Shown here: one piece after another, positions 8,594 through 16,700 of the stretch
Position numbering within the stretch: position 1 is the stretch's first letter
Layout: every line of letters starts with the position of its first letter
Assembly: GCA_035940955.1 (NCBI GenBank)
Contig: DASZEJ010000003.1
Location: 1 to 29,900, forward strand
DNA from: CADCVT01 sp035940955
GTDB taxonomy: Bacteria; Actinomycetota; Thermoleophilia; Solirubrobacterales; Solirubrobacteraceae
Direction of reading: 5' to 3'
DNA length: 29,900 nt
Position numbers and translations under genes: made by a program
The notes under the pieces: generated by a model
The model's database searches: none
What the model saw: only the letters and a program-made list of their open reading frames with translations
Told to the model about the DNA's origin: nothing

Positions 8594-10101
8594 CAGCCTT
8601 TTCCGCGGGCAGCGGCGGCCGCGGGCGCCCGCCCGGCGAGCGCATCCGCGGTCCGCAGGGCGAGCGCGACGGCGGTCAGCGAGGGGTTCGTGGCGGTCGG
8701 CGTGGCGATCAGCCCGGTGCCGCACGCGTAGAGGTTGGGCGACTCCCACACGCGCCCGAACGGGTCGACGACGCTCTCGCCGTCGTCGCGGCGCCCGATG
8801 CGCGTCGTCCCGAGAAGGTGCATCGAGCTGCCCGGGGCGGTCACGCGCGGGGGCCGGCTCGGGACGAAGCGGCCGATGGCGTTCCCGTGCGCCCGGAGGT
8901 CCTCGACCGCCAGCGCCGCCCGCTCCCGCTCGACGGCCGGCACGCGGTAGTCGAACGCCGGCTGCGGGAGCCCGACGTGGTCGCGGTGGCGGTCGTCGAA
9001 GACGACGCGGTTCTCGCGGTCCGGCTCGGCGCGGGCGTACCAGTAGAGCGAGACGAGCAGGCGCAGGTCGACGTTGCCCTCGAGCGCCGCGCTGTCGTAC
9101 GCGTCGCAGACGAGGAGGCCGTGGAAGGGGCGCTCGGCCGACGCCGGGACGACGACGAACGGCTCCGGGTCGTCCTCTTTGCCGGCGGCGAGGTCCGGGC
9201 GCAGGACGACCTGGCCGTGGCAGAGCGGGTGGTCGGAGAGCCAGCGGCCGAGCGCGCCCGCGGGGTCGCGGCACAGCCCGGAGGCGAAGAGGAGCGCGGG
9301 CGTCCGCAGCGCGCCGAGCGCGAGCACGAACGTTCCGGCCTCGACCCGCGCGGTCTCGCCCGTCAGGAGGTCGGCGACCTGCGCCGCGCGCACCCGGCCG
9401 CCGGCGTGGACCAGGCGCTGGGCGGCGTGGTGGCCGAGGAGTGCGTGCAGCCTCGCCTCGCCGAGGCCGCGCCTCAGGACCTCGCGCGGGCCGGTCCACT
9501 CGACGCGGCCGTCCGGCCCGCGGCGCGCGGCCACCGGGGCCGGCTCCGCCCGGGCGGGAGCGGGCGTCGCTGCGCGCAGCGCCGCCAGCATCCGCTCCTG
9601 CCGCCGCGAGCCCGCGTGCGTATCCGTGCCGACGGCGAGCGCGTGCTCGGCCCGCTCGTAGAGCGCGTCCCACTCCCGGTCGCCGATCCCGTCCCACCGC
9701 TCGCCGGGCGCGAACCGCGGCGCGACGCACGTCCAGAGCGTTCCCATGCCGCCCGCCGCGGCCGTCGTGCGCGCGCCCGGCATGCTGCGGGCGGGCGCCT
9801 GGGCGGGGTTCACGCCGCCGCCCGCCGCGGCGACCGGGACGTCGTCGCCGAGGAGGCTCGTTCGCGGCGGGGCGACCGAGACCGGCCGCAGGTGGGCGCG
9901 GAGCAGGTCGTAGTAGAGGGCGCGGTCGCGCGAGCACGGGGGCGCGTTGCGCAGGTGGGTGGCCGGAGCGTCCGCCGGCGACCAGCCCGCGTCGACGAGC
10001 ACGACCTCCGCGCCCGCGCGGGCCAGCTCGGCGGCGACGGCGGTGCCGACGAGGCCGGCGCCGATGACCGCGACGTCGCCTCGAACCGCTGCAGCGTGCA
10101 T
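8593..10101 (-). CDS. GMC-family FAD oxidoreductase, pyranose oxidase-like
   Basis: A 502-residue flavoprotein. The N-terminal dinucleotide fold is VAVIGAGLVGTAVAAEL (residues ~10-27), and the C-terminal GMC domain shows SSMHLLGTTRIG and GTGLIATPTATNPSLTAVALALRTAD. AAGGMGTLWTC (115-125) matches the segment of pyranose 2-oxidase and bacterial sugar 3-oxidases in which a His binds FAD covalently; here that position is Leu122, so FAD should be held noncovalently. The family oxidises alcohol groups, often of sugars or glycosides, passing electrons to O2 or quinones. No signal peptide is seen, so it is probably cytosolic. It is coupled to the map gene by TGATG and diverges from the Xaa-Pro peptidase gene 41 bases away. 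A role in peptide tailoring is possible but unproven. Confidence 0.87.
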   Translation of the reverse strand: MHAAAVRGDVAVIGAGLVGTAVAAELARAGAEVVLVDAGWSPADAPATHLRNAPPCSRDRALYYDLLRAHLRPVSVAPPRTSLLGDDVPVAAAGGGVNPAQAPARSMPGARTTAAAGGMGTLWTCVAPRFAPGERWDGIGDREWDALYERAEHALAVGTDTHAGSRRQERMLAALRAATPAPARAEPAPVAARRGPDGRVEWTGPREVLRRGLGEARLHALLGHHAAQRLVHAGGRVRAAQVADLLTGETARVEAGTFVLALGALRTPALLFASGLCRDPAGALGRWLSDHPLCHGQVVLRPDLAAGKEDDPEPFVVVPASAERPFHGLLVCDAYDSAALEGNVDLRLLVSLYWYARAEPDRENRVVFDDRHRDHVGLPQPAFDYRVPAVERERAALAVEDLRAHGNAIGRFVPSRPPRVTAPGSSMHLLGTTRIGRRDDGESVVDPFGRVWESPNLYACGTGLIATPTATNPSLTAVALALRTADALAGRAPAAAAARGKG

Positions 10102-10142
10102 CGCTCACCGAACTTATCGCCACTAGCCGCAACAATGGGTCG
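10102..10142. promoter_or_regulatory. Short divergent promoter region
   Basis: These 41 bases separate the GMC oxidoreductase (-) and Xaa-Pro peptidase (+) genes. They are less GC-rich than the surroundings (GAACTTATCGCC, CAACAATGGG), as expected of start sites for both genes, but no confident -35/-10 pair can be named. Confidence 0.35.
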
Positions 10143-11462
10143 ATGCACAGCTTTGACGACGACGCCGCCATCGGCGAGCAGCTCGAGCGCCGCCGGCGGA
10201 TGGCGGTCGAGGCGTGGAACCTGCCCGCCGACGTCGTCGTCGTGGTCGGCGCCGGCGAGCCCGTCCCGGTCCCCGGGCGCGGCGACCGGACGTACCCGTA
10301 CCGGGCGCACTCGGAGTACTTCTACCTCACCGACCGGGACGACCCGGGTGCGGCGCTGGCGTTCGACTCGAGCACCGGCTGGACCGAGTTCACCGTCCCG
10401 GTCGGGCCGAAGCAGCGGCTGTACGGTCCGGTGCCGGAGGAGCGCGACCTGCCGGCGGCGGGGACGCGGGAGAGCGTCCATGAGCTCGCGTCTTGGCTGC
10501 GGGAGAGGACGGGCAAGCGCGTCGCGTGCCTCGGATGCCGGGTGCCCGAGGCGCCGTGCGACGCGGAGGCGACGAGCGACGCGCGGCGCGCCCTCAACAC
10601 GGTCCGGCGCCCGAAGGACCCGGTCGAGCTGCACCGGATGCGCCGGGCCGAGGAGGCGACGCGGGCGGGGTTCGCGGCGGCCGCCGCCGCCGTGGCGCCG
10701 GACGTCACCGAGCGCGCCGTGCAGGTCGAGCTCGAGGCCGAGTTCCACCGCCACGGCGCCGACGACCTGCTCGCCTTCGACACGATCGTCGCCAGCGGCC
10801 CGAACGCGGCCGTCCTGCACTTCTCGCCCGGCGAGCGGGTGCTCCAGCCCGGCGAGCTCGTTCTGATCGACGCGGGCGCCGAGCACCGCCGCTACTCCTC
10901 CGACGTCACGCGCACGTACGCGACGAGCGGCGAGCACACCGGGGCGCAGGCCGCGCTGTACGCCGCCGTCGACGAGGCCCGGCGGGCGGCGATCGCGCAC
11001 AGCCGGCCCGGGGTGGCGTACCGCGACGTCCACCGCGAGGCCTCGCTCGTCGTCGGCGCGCACCTCGTCGACTTCGGGCTCCTGCGCGGCGAGCCCGAGT
11101 CGCTCTTCGAGGCGGGCGCCATCGGGCTCTTCTTCCCGCACGGCATCGGCCACATGGTCGGCCTCGGCATCCGCGACGCGGTCGCCGAGCCGCACGAGCA
11201 GGTGCCGGACCACCCCGGCTACCCGCACATGCGGATCGACCTGCCGCTGCGGCCCGGCTACGTCCTGACCATCGAGCCGGGCGTGTACTTCGTCGAGGGG
11301 ATCCTGCGCGACCGGGACAACCGCGAGCGCCACCGCCGGGCGGTGGACTGGGACCGGGTCGACGGGCTGCTGGACTTCGGGGGCATACGGCTCGAGGACG
11401 ACGTGCTCGTCACCGAGGGCGATCCCGAGGTCCTCACCGCGGACATCCCGCTCGTGCCGTGA
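10143..11462 (+). CDS. pepP: Xaa-Pro aminopeptidase-like M24B peptidase
   Basis: A 439-residue metallopeptidase with an N-terminal AMP_N-type domain (PYRAHSEYFYLTDRDD at ~53-67) and a C-terminal creatinase-fold domain. The metal ligands are D243 (LIDAGAEH), D254 (SSDVTRTY), H337 (HGIGHMVGLG), E378 (TIEPGVYF) and E418 (GIRLEDDVLV). The family removes the first residue from peptides with proline at position 2, or cleaves Xaa-Pro dipeptides. The usual GLDVHD segment reads GLGIRD (Arg344), which may alter specificity. The last bases overlap the GTG start of a condensation-domain gene (GTGA), so the peptidase belongs to the peptide operon by arrangement. That fits a proline-containing product and could indicate processing or self-protection (inference). 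Confidence 0.9.
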   Translation: MHSFDDDAAIGEQLERRRRMAVEAWNLPADVVVVVGAGEPVPVPGRGDRTYPYRAHSEYFYLTDRDDPGAALAFDSSTGWTEFTVPVGPKQRLYGPVPEERDLPAAGTRESVHELASWLRERTGKRVACLGCRVPEAPCDAEATSDARRALNTVRRPKDPVELHRMRRAEEATRAGFAAAAAAVAPDVTERAVQVELEAEFHRHGADDLLAFDTIVASGPNAAVLHFSPGERVLQPGELVLIDAGAEHRRYSSDVTRTYATSGEHTGAQAALYAAVDEARRAAIAHSRPGVAYRDVHREASLVVGAHLVDFGLLRGEPESLFEAGAIGLFFPHGIGHMVGLGIRDAVAEPHEQVPDHPGYPHMRIDLPLRPGYVLTIEPGVYFVEGILRDRDNRERHRRAVDWDRVDGLLDFGGIRLEDDVLVTEGDPEVLTADIPLVP

Positions 11463-12769
11463 GCCACGGCGGCGGCGGCGACGCGGAGCGCCACCCGCTC
11501 TCGTTCCCGCAGCTTCGCCTGCTCTTCCTGCACGAGCTCCAGGGCTCCAGCACCGAGTACCACATCCCAGAGGTCTTCCGGCTCTCCGGCCCCGTGGACG
11601 TCGCTGCTCTGGAGCGCGCGCTCGGGTCGCTCGCGGAGCGCCACGAGAGCCTGCGGACGGCGTTCGTCCTCGACGGGGAGGAGCCGGCGCAGATCGTGCA
11701 GGAGGCGGCGGGCGTGCCGCTCGCCGTGGAGGAGCCGGCGGCGGGGTCCGAGGAGGAGGCGCGCCGCGCCGCCATCGCCGCCGCGCTCGCCGAGGAGTGG
11801 GACCGGCCGTTCGACCTCGCCGCGGGCCGGCTGCTCCGCGCGCGGCTCCTGCGGTTCGGCGAGCAGGACCACGCGCTCGTCGTGACGACCCACCACATCG
11901 CGTCGGACGGCTGGTCGCAGCGGATCCTGCGGCGCGAGCTGGGCGCGCTCTACGGCGCCCATCGCTCCGGGGTCGATCCCGAGCTGCCGCCGCTGTCGCA
12001 CCGGTACGTCGACTTCGCGAGGTGGCAGCGCGACCTGGTGGAGAGCGACGCGCTGCAGCCGTCGATCGCCTACTGGACGCAGGCGCTCGGCGGGCTGCCG
12101 GAGGAGGGCGAGCTGTCGTTCCGGCGCCCGCGCGAGGCGACCGGTCCGTCGCGCGGGCTGGTGCTCACGACGCGCATCGACCCGGAGCTGACGACAGCGC
12201 TGCGGCAGCTGTCGCGGTCCAGCGCGGCGACGCTCTACATGACGCTGCTCGCGGCGTTCGCGCTGCTGCTCGCGCGCGAGGGCGGCGCGCGCGACTTCGC
12301 GATCGCGACGCCGATCGCCGGGCGGCAGCGGGCCGAGTTCGAGCCCGTCGTGGGCTTCTTCGTCAACACGCTGGCGCTCCGGTTCGCGCTGGGCGCGGAC
12401 GCGACGCTCGCCGGCGTGATCGACCAGACGCGCGCGTCGACGCTGCACGCGTACGAGCACCAGCACGTCCCGTTCGAGCGGGTCGTCCAGGAGCTCGCCC
12501 CGCGCCGCGCCTTCGGCCGCCTCCCGCTCGTGCAGGTCCTGTTCGGCCTCAACGACGGCCGCGACGACCGGCCGGGCTTCGAAGGTCTGGACGTCGAAGC
12601 GGTGGAGCTGGCGACGGTCCGCCCGCGCTTCGACGTCGAGGTCCACGTCTTCGAGCGCCCCGCCGACCTGCAGGTCTACTGGGTGTGCGACGAGGCGGTG
12701 ATCCCCGAGGACACCGCGACGGCGCTCCTGCACCGCTACCTGGACCTCCTCGCCGCCGCGCTGCGCTAA
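11459..12769 (+). CDS. Free-standing NRPS condensation-domain protein (copy 2)
   Basis: A 436-residue single condensation domain starting at a GTG that overlaps the stop of the peptidase gene by 4 bases (GTGA). The N-terminus has the C1-type segment LSFPQLRLLFLHEL, the catalytic HHIASDG is at residues 145-151, and RYVDFARWQRD, IATPIAGRQRAE, VGFFVNTLALR, HQHVPFERVVQEL and LVQVLFGLND follow in the order of a complete, canonical LCL-type domain. It looks more typical than the condensation protein at 5125-6639. It is followed 10 bases later by a carrier-protein gene, so the two probably form a split module lacking its own adenylation domain. It may couple an acyl or amino acid group made by genes outside the window. 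Confidence 0.93.
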   Translation: MSHGGGGDAERHPLSFPQLRLLFLHELQGSSTEYHIPEVFRLSGPVDVAALERALGSLAERHESLRTAFVLDGEEPAQIVQEAAGVPLAVEEPAAGSEEEARRAAIAAALAEEWDRPFDLAAGRLLRARLLRFGEQDHALVVTTHHIASDGWSQRILRRELGALYGAHRSGVDPELPPLSHRYVDFARWQRDLVESDALQPSIAYWTQALGGLPEEGELSFRRPREATGPSRGLVLTTRIDPELTTALRQLSRSSAATLYMTLLAAFALLLAREGGARDFAIATPIAGRQRAEFEPVVGFFVNTLALRFALGADATLAGVIDQTRASTLHAYEHQHVPFERVVQELAPRRAFGRLPLVQVLFGLNDGRDDRPGFEGLDVEAVELATVRPRFDVEVHVFERPADLQVYWVCDEAVIPEDTATALLHRYLDLLAAALR

Positions 12770-12779
12770 CTTTTCCTCA

Positions 12780-13025
12780 GTGAGCGACGCAGCACGATCA
12801 TTCGAGAACCTCGACGCAGAGATCGCGGCGGTCTTCGCCGAGGTCCTCGGCCTCCCCGAGGTCGGCCGCGACGACGACTTCTTCGCCCTCGGCGGCCACT
12901 CCCTCCTCGCGATGACGCTGATCGGCCGCCTCCGCGACCGGACCGGCCTCCAGCTCGCCCTGCGCGACGTCTTCCAGGCCCCGACCCCGGCCCGCCTGGC
13001 GGAGCGCATCCAGGCGAACGCCTGA
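12780..13025 (+). CDS. Free-standing peptidyl carrier protein (copy 2)
   Basis: An 81-residue carrier protein with a textbook motif, DDFFALGGHSLLAMTLIGRLR; the phosphopantetheine Ser is residue 41. The start is a GTG 10 bases after the condensation gene stop with no clear ribosome binding site, so it probably relies on translation of the preceding gene. It is the third carrier domain of the region, yet only one adenylation domain is visible. The gene ends two bases before the stop of a convergent gene and so marks the end of the peptide operon. Confidence 0.92.
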   Translation: MSDAARSFENLDAEIAAVFAEVLGLPEVGRDDDFFALGGHSLLAMTLIGRLRDRTGLQLALRDVFQAPTPARLAERIQANA

Positions 13026-13027
13026 GC

Positions 13028-13315
13028 TCAGCCGCCGGCCGGCGCGGCGACGGCGTTCCGCCGAGCCTCGTCGTACAGCGGCTCGGGAGCCATGTCGAGG
13101 CCGCCGGGCCACACGACCGTTCCCCACTGCGGATCGACGCTCACCTGAGCGAAGAACGCCGGATCGCGGAGAGGCTCGAACACCCCCCGCCACTCGTCCG
13201 CGGCGAACGAGACGTCGCCGACGGTCCCGTCCACGAAGGTGAGCCGCAGCCGGTGGTCGGCGATGACCTCGACGGCGGCGACGTGGACCAGCGGCTTCGC
13301 TTCGGTCACGGGCAC
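13028..13315 (-). CDS. DUF2442 domain protein
   Basis: A 95-residue protein with the DUF2442 pattern: HRLRLTFVDGTVGDVSF, then RGVFEPLRDPAFFAQVSVDP, then WPGGLDMAPEPLYDEA. The start is taken as a GTG five bases after the stop of the DUF4160 gene because no ATG is in frame. The function of the family is not established; DUF2442 genes are often next to DUF4160 genes, and a toxin-antitoxin-like or small regulatory role has been suggested for such pairs. It is cytosolic, with no membrane segment or signal peptide, and converges tail-to-tail with the carrier-protein gene. Confidence 0.83.
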   Translation of the reverse strand: MPVTEAKPLVHVAAVEVIADHRLRLTFVDGTVGDVSFAADEWRGVFEPLRDPAFFAQVSVDPQWGTVVWPGGLDMAPEPLYDEARRNAVAAPAGG

Positions 13316-13319
13316 GATG

Positions 13320-13583
13320 TTACGCAAGCGGCTCGATCGGCTGGAGCGGCTCGAGCTGCTGCGCTCGTGCCCAGTTCGCGCGCAGCTCGAGCTCGTGCAG
13401 GCGCGCCCAGTCACGGACGAGCCGCAGCGCGCGCGGTGGCAGCGAGCCGCCCAGGACGGTGCCGTCGACCGCGATCGCCGCCTCTTCGCCGCCGTACCTG
13501 GCGTGGAAGTGGGGGATCGTGTGGTGGCCCTCGCGCCAGTACATCGCGATGACGACGCCGTAGAAGGCGCTGATACGCGGCAT
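13320..13583 (-). CDS. DUF4160 domain protein
   Basis: An 87-residue protein with the family pattern: ISAFYGVVIAMYWREGHHTIPHFHARYGGEEAAIAVDG, shown here by its key elements (residues ~5-41), and a C-terminal charged helix. The HFHARYG segment is the usual signature. The reaction or target is unknown. It sits directly upstream of the DUF2442 gene with four bases between stop and start, so the two are probably one transcript. The pair is common in bacteria and mobile between genomes, and there is no sign that it takes part in peptide synthesis. Confidence 0.83.
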   Translation of the reverse strand: MPRISAFYGVVIAMYWREGHHTIPHFHARYGGEEAAIAVDGTVLGGSLPPRALRLVRDWARLHELELRANWARAQQLEPLQPIEPLA

Positions 13584-13694
13584 GCGGTCAGGCCGGGCGC
13601 TCGGCGCCGCCCAGCACGGGCAGAGTGGATCGGAGGGCTAGGGGCTCGGTCATGTGCGGCGGGGCGCGGATGGCGCCGACGCACATAGGCCCGA

Positions 13695-13716
13695 ACGGGA
13701 GGGTGTTCGCCCCCGT
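13695..13716 (-). terminator. Possible weak hairpin after the glutamate dehydrogenase gene
   Basis: Just after the stop of the dehydrogenase gene, on the - strand, ACGGG and CCCGT can pair around a GC-rich interior, giving an imperfect hairpin without a U-run. It could end or slow transcription before the DUF4160 gene. The rest of the gap 13584-13718 holds nothing recognisable. Confidence 0.25.
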
Positions 13717-13718
13717 CC

Positions 13719-16700
13719 TCAGCCGCCGCCGCGGACCCGCCCCGTCCCGTCGATCAGCGCCCGCACCTCGCGCAGCCCCACAGGCAGGGTCGTGAGGTCG
13801 TAGGTGCCCGCCGAGCGGATCTCGTCGAGGACTCCGAGGCAGCGGTCGACCGTCGTCGTGTTGGCCTCGGTCCAGGCGGCGAGGCGCTGCTCGACGGTGC
13901 CGTCCGGCGGGCTCTCGTGGAGGACGTCCTGGGTCAGGTCGCGGTGGACCGCGAAGGCGTCGTCGCGCAGGGCGGCGCGGGCCATCGCGCGCCAGCGGTC
14001 GTCGCGGGGGAGGGCGGCGATGCGGTCGCGGAGCCAGTGCAGGCGCAGGCGGGCGCCGACGAGGAAGTGCAGCGCGGCGACGTCGAGGACCGAGTGGCCG
14101 GTCGATCGGGCGACCTCGACGACGTCGAGCGTCGCCAGCAGCGCGCCGAAGCTGGCGACGCGGGCGGCGAGCGCGGCCGGCACGCCGACCGCCTCCAGCG
14201 CCGCGACGCGCGCCTGCCACGCGTCCCGGTCGGCGTCGACGAGCAGGTCGGGCAGGGCTCCCGACACCGCGCGCTCGGCCTCCGCGAACTCGGCGACGGT
14301 CGCCGCGATGTCGAGCGGGCGGCGGCGGTTGCGCAGCAGCCAGCGGGTCGCGCGCTCGATGAGCTTGCGGCCGTCGAGCAGCATCTCGGCCTGCGTCTCG
14401 GCGGCGAGGACGTTGTCGAGCGCCTCGACGTCGTCCCAGAACGCCGTCATCGCGAACACCTCGCGCGCGACGGCGTACGCGCGGGCGATGTGGTGGGCCT
14501 CGGCGCCCGTCTCCTCCTGCACGCGGAACGCGAACGTCGTCCCCGCCCGGTCGACCAGGCTGTTCGTGACGTGGGTGGCGATGATCTCGCGCCGCAGGCG
14601 GTGGGCGGCCATCGGCGGCCCGAAGCGCTCGGCCACCGGCGCCGGGAAGTACCGCGCGAGGTCGCGGGAGAGGTGCGGGTCCTCGGGCAGGTCCGACCCG
14701 AGCAGCGCCTCGTACAGCGTGATCTTGCTGTAGGCGAGCAGGATCGCCAGCTCGGGCCGCGTCAGGCCCTCGCCGCGCGTGCGGCGCTCCTCCACGGAGT
14801 CGGCGTCCGGCAGCACCTCGAGCGCGCGGTCGAGGCGCCCGGCGTGCTCCAGGTGGCGGATGAAGCGCTCGTGGACGTCGAGCATCGACGGGCCCTGCGC
14901 GTGCGCGAGCGTCAGCGCCTCGGACTGGCGGTCGTTGTCGCGCAGCACGAGCGCCGCGACCTCGTCGGTCATCTCCGCCAGCAGCCGGTTGCGCTGCTTG
15001 CGCGTCATGTCGCCCGCCGCGACCGCCGCGTCGAGCACGATCTTGATGTTGACCTCGCGGTCCGAGCAGTTGACCCCCGCCGCGTTGTCGATCGCGTCGG
15101 TGTTGATCCGCCCGCCGGCACGCGCGTACTCGATCCGCCCGCGCTGGGTGAAGCCCAGGTTCCCGCCCTCGCCGACGACGCGGCAGCGCAGCTCGGGCGC
15201 CTCGACCCGCACCGGGTCGCCGGCCTTGTCGCCGACGTCGGCGTCGCTCTCGGTCGAGGCCCGCACGTACGTCCCGATCCCGCCGTTCCACAGCAGGTCG
15301 ACCGGCGCGCGCAGGATCGCCCGGATCGCCTCGTTCGGCGTCACCCGCTCGGCGTCGACCCCGAGCGCGGCCCGCGCCTGCGGCGACAGCGGGATCGACT
15401 TCGCCGTCCGCGGCCACACGCCGCCGCCCTCGCTGATCAGGTCGCGGTCGTAGTCCGCCCAGCTCGAGCGCTCGAGCTCGAACAGCCGCCGGCGCTCCGC
15501 GAACGACGCCGCGGGATCGGGGTCCGGGTCGATGAAGACGTGGCGGTGGTCGAACGCGGCCACCAGCCGGATGCGGTCCGAGAGCAGCATCCCGTTCCCG
15601 AACACGTCGCCCGACATGTCGCCGATGCCCGCGACCGTGAACTCCTCGGACTGCACGTCGACGCCCAGCTCGCGGAAGTGGCGCTTGACCGACTGCCACG
15701 CGCCGCGCGCGGTGATCCCCATGCGCTTGTGGTCGTAGCCCGCCGACCCGCCCGACGCGAACGCGTCGCCGAGCCAGAACCCGTACTCGGCCGCGACCGC
15801 GTTGGCGACGTCGGACAGCGCCGCGGTGCCCTTGTCGGCCGCGACCACCAGGTACGGGTCGTCGCCGTCGAAGCGCACGACGTCGGGCGGCGGGACGACC
15901 TCGCCGCCGGCGATGTTGTCGGTCAGGTCGAGCAGCCCGCCGACGAACGTCCGGTAGCAGGCGACGACCTCGTCGAGCAGCGCGTCGCGCCCGCCCGGCG
16001 GCCGCTTGACCACGAAGCCGCCCTTCGCCCCCACCGGCACGATCAGCGCGTTCTTGACCGTCTGCGCCTTCATCAGCCCGAGGACCTCGGTGCGGAAGTC
16101 CTCCCGCCGGTCCGACCAGCGCAGCCCGCCCCGCGCGACGTGCCCGCCGCGCAGGTGGACGCCCTCGACGCGCGGCGAGTACACGAAGATCTCGAACCGC
16201 GGGCGCGGGGCGCGCAGCAGCGGGACCTTCGACGGGTCGAGCTTGAACGACAGGTACGGCCGCGGCGCGCCGCCGGCGGCGGGGCGGAAGTGGTTGGTGC
16301 GCAGGATCGCCCGGATGACCGCGAGGAAGTTGCGCATGATGCGGTCCTCGTCGAGGCTCTCGACGCGCTCGATCGCCGCCTCGATCCGCTCGGCCAGCGC
16401 GTCCGCCGCGGCGAGCCGCTGGTCGCGCGGGTCCAGGCGCGCCTCGAACAGCTCGACGAGCGCACGCGCGAGGTCCGGGTGCGCGGTCAGCGCCTGCTCC
16501 ATGTAGCGGTTGCTGAACGTCGTCCCCGCCTGGCGCAGGTAGCGCGCGATCGCCCGCAGCACGACGACCTGGCGCCAGGTCAGCCGCGCGCGCAGGACGA
16601 GGGCGTTGAAGCCGTCGTCCTCGACCTCCCCGCGCCAGACGCGGCCGAAGGCGTCCTCGAAGTCGCCGCGGACCTCCTCGACGTCGACGTCGCCGTCGTA

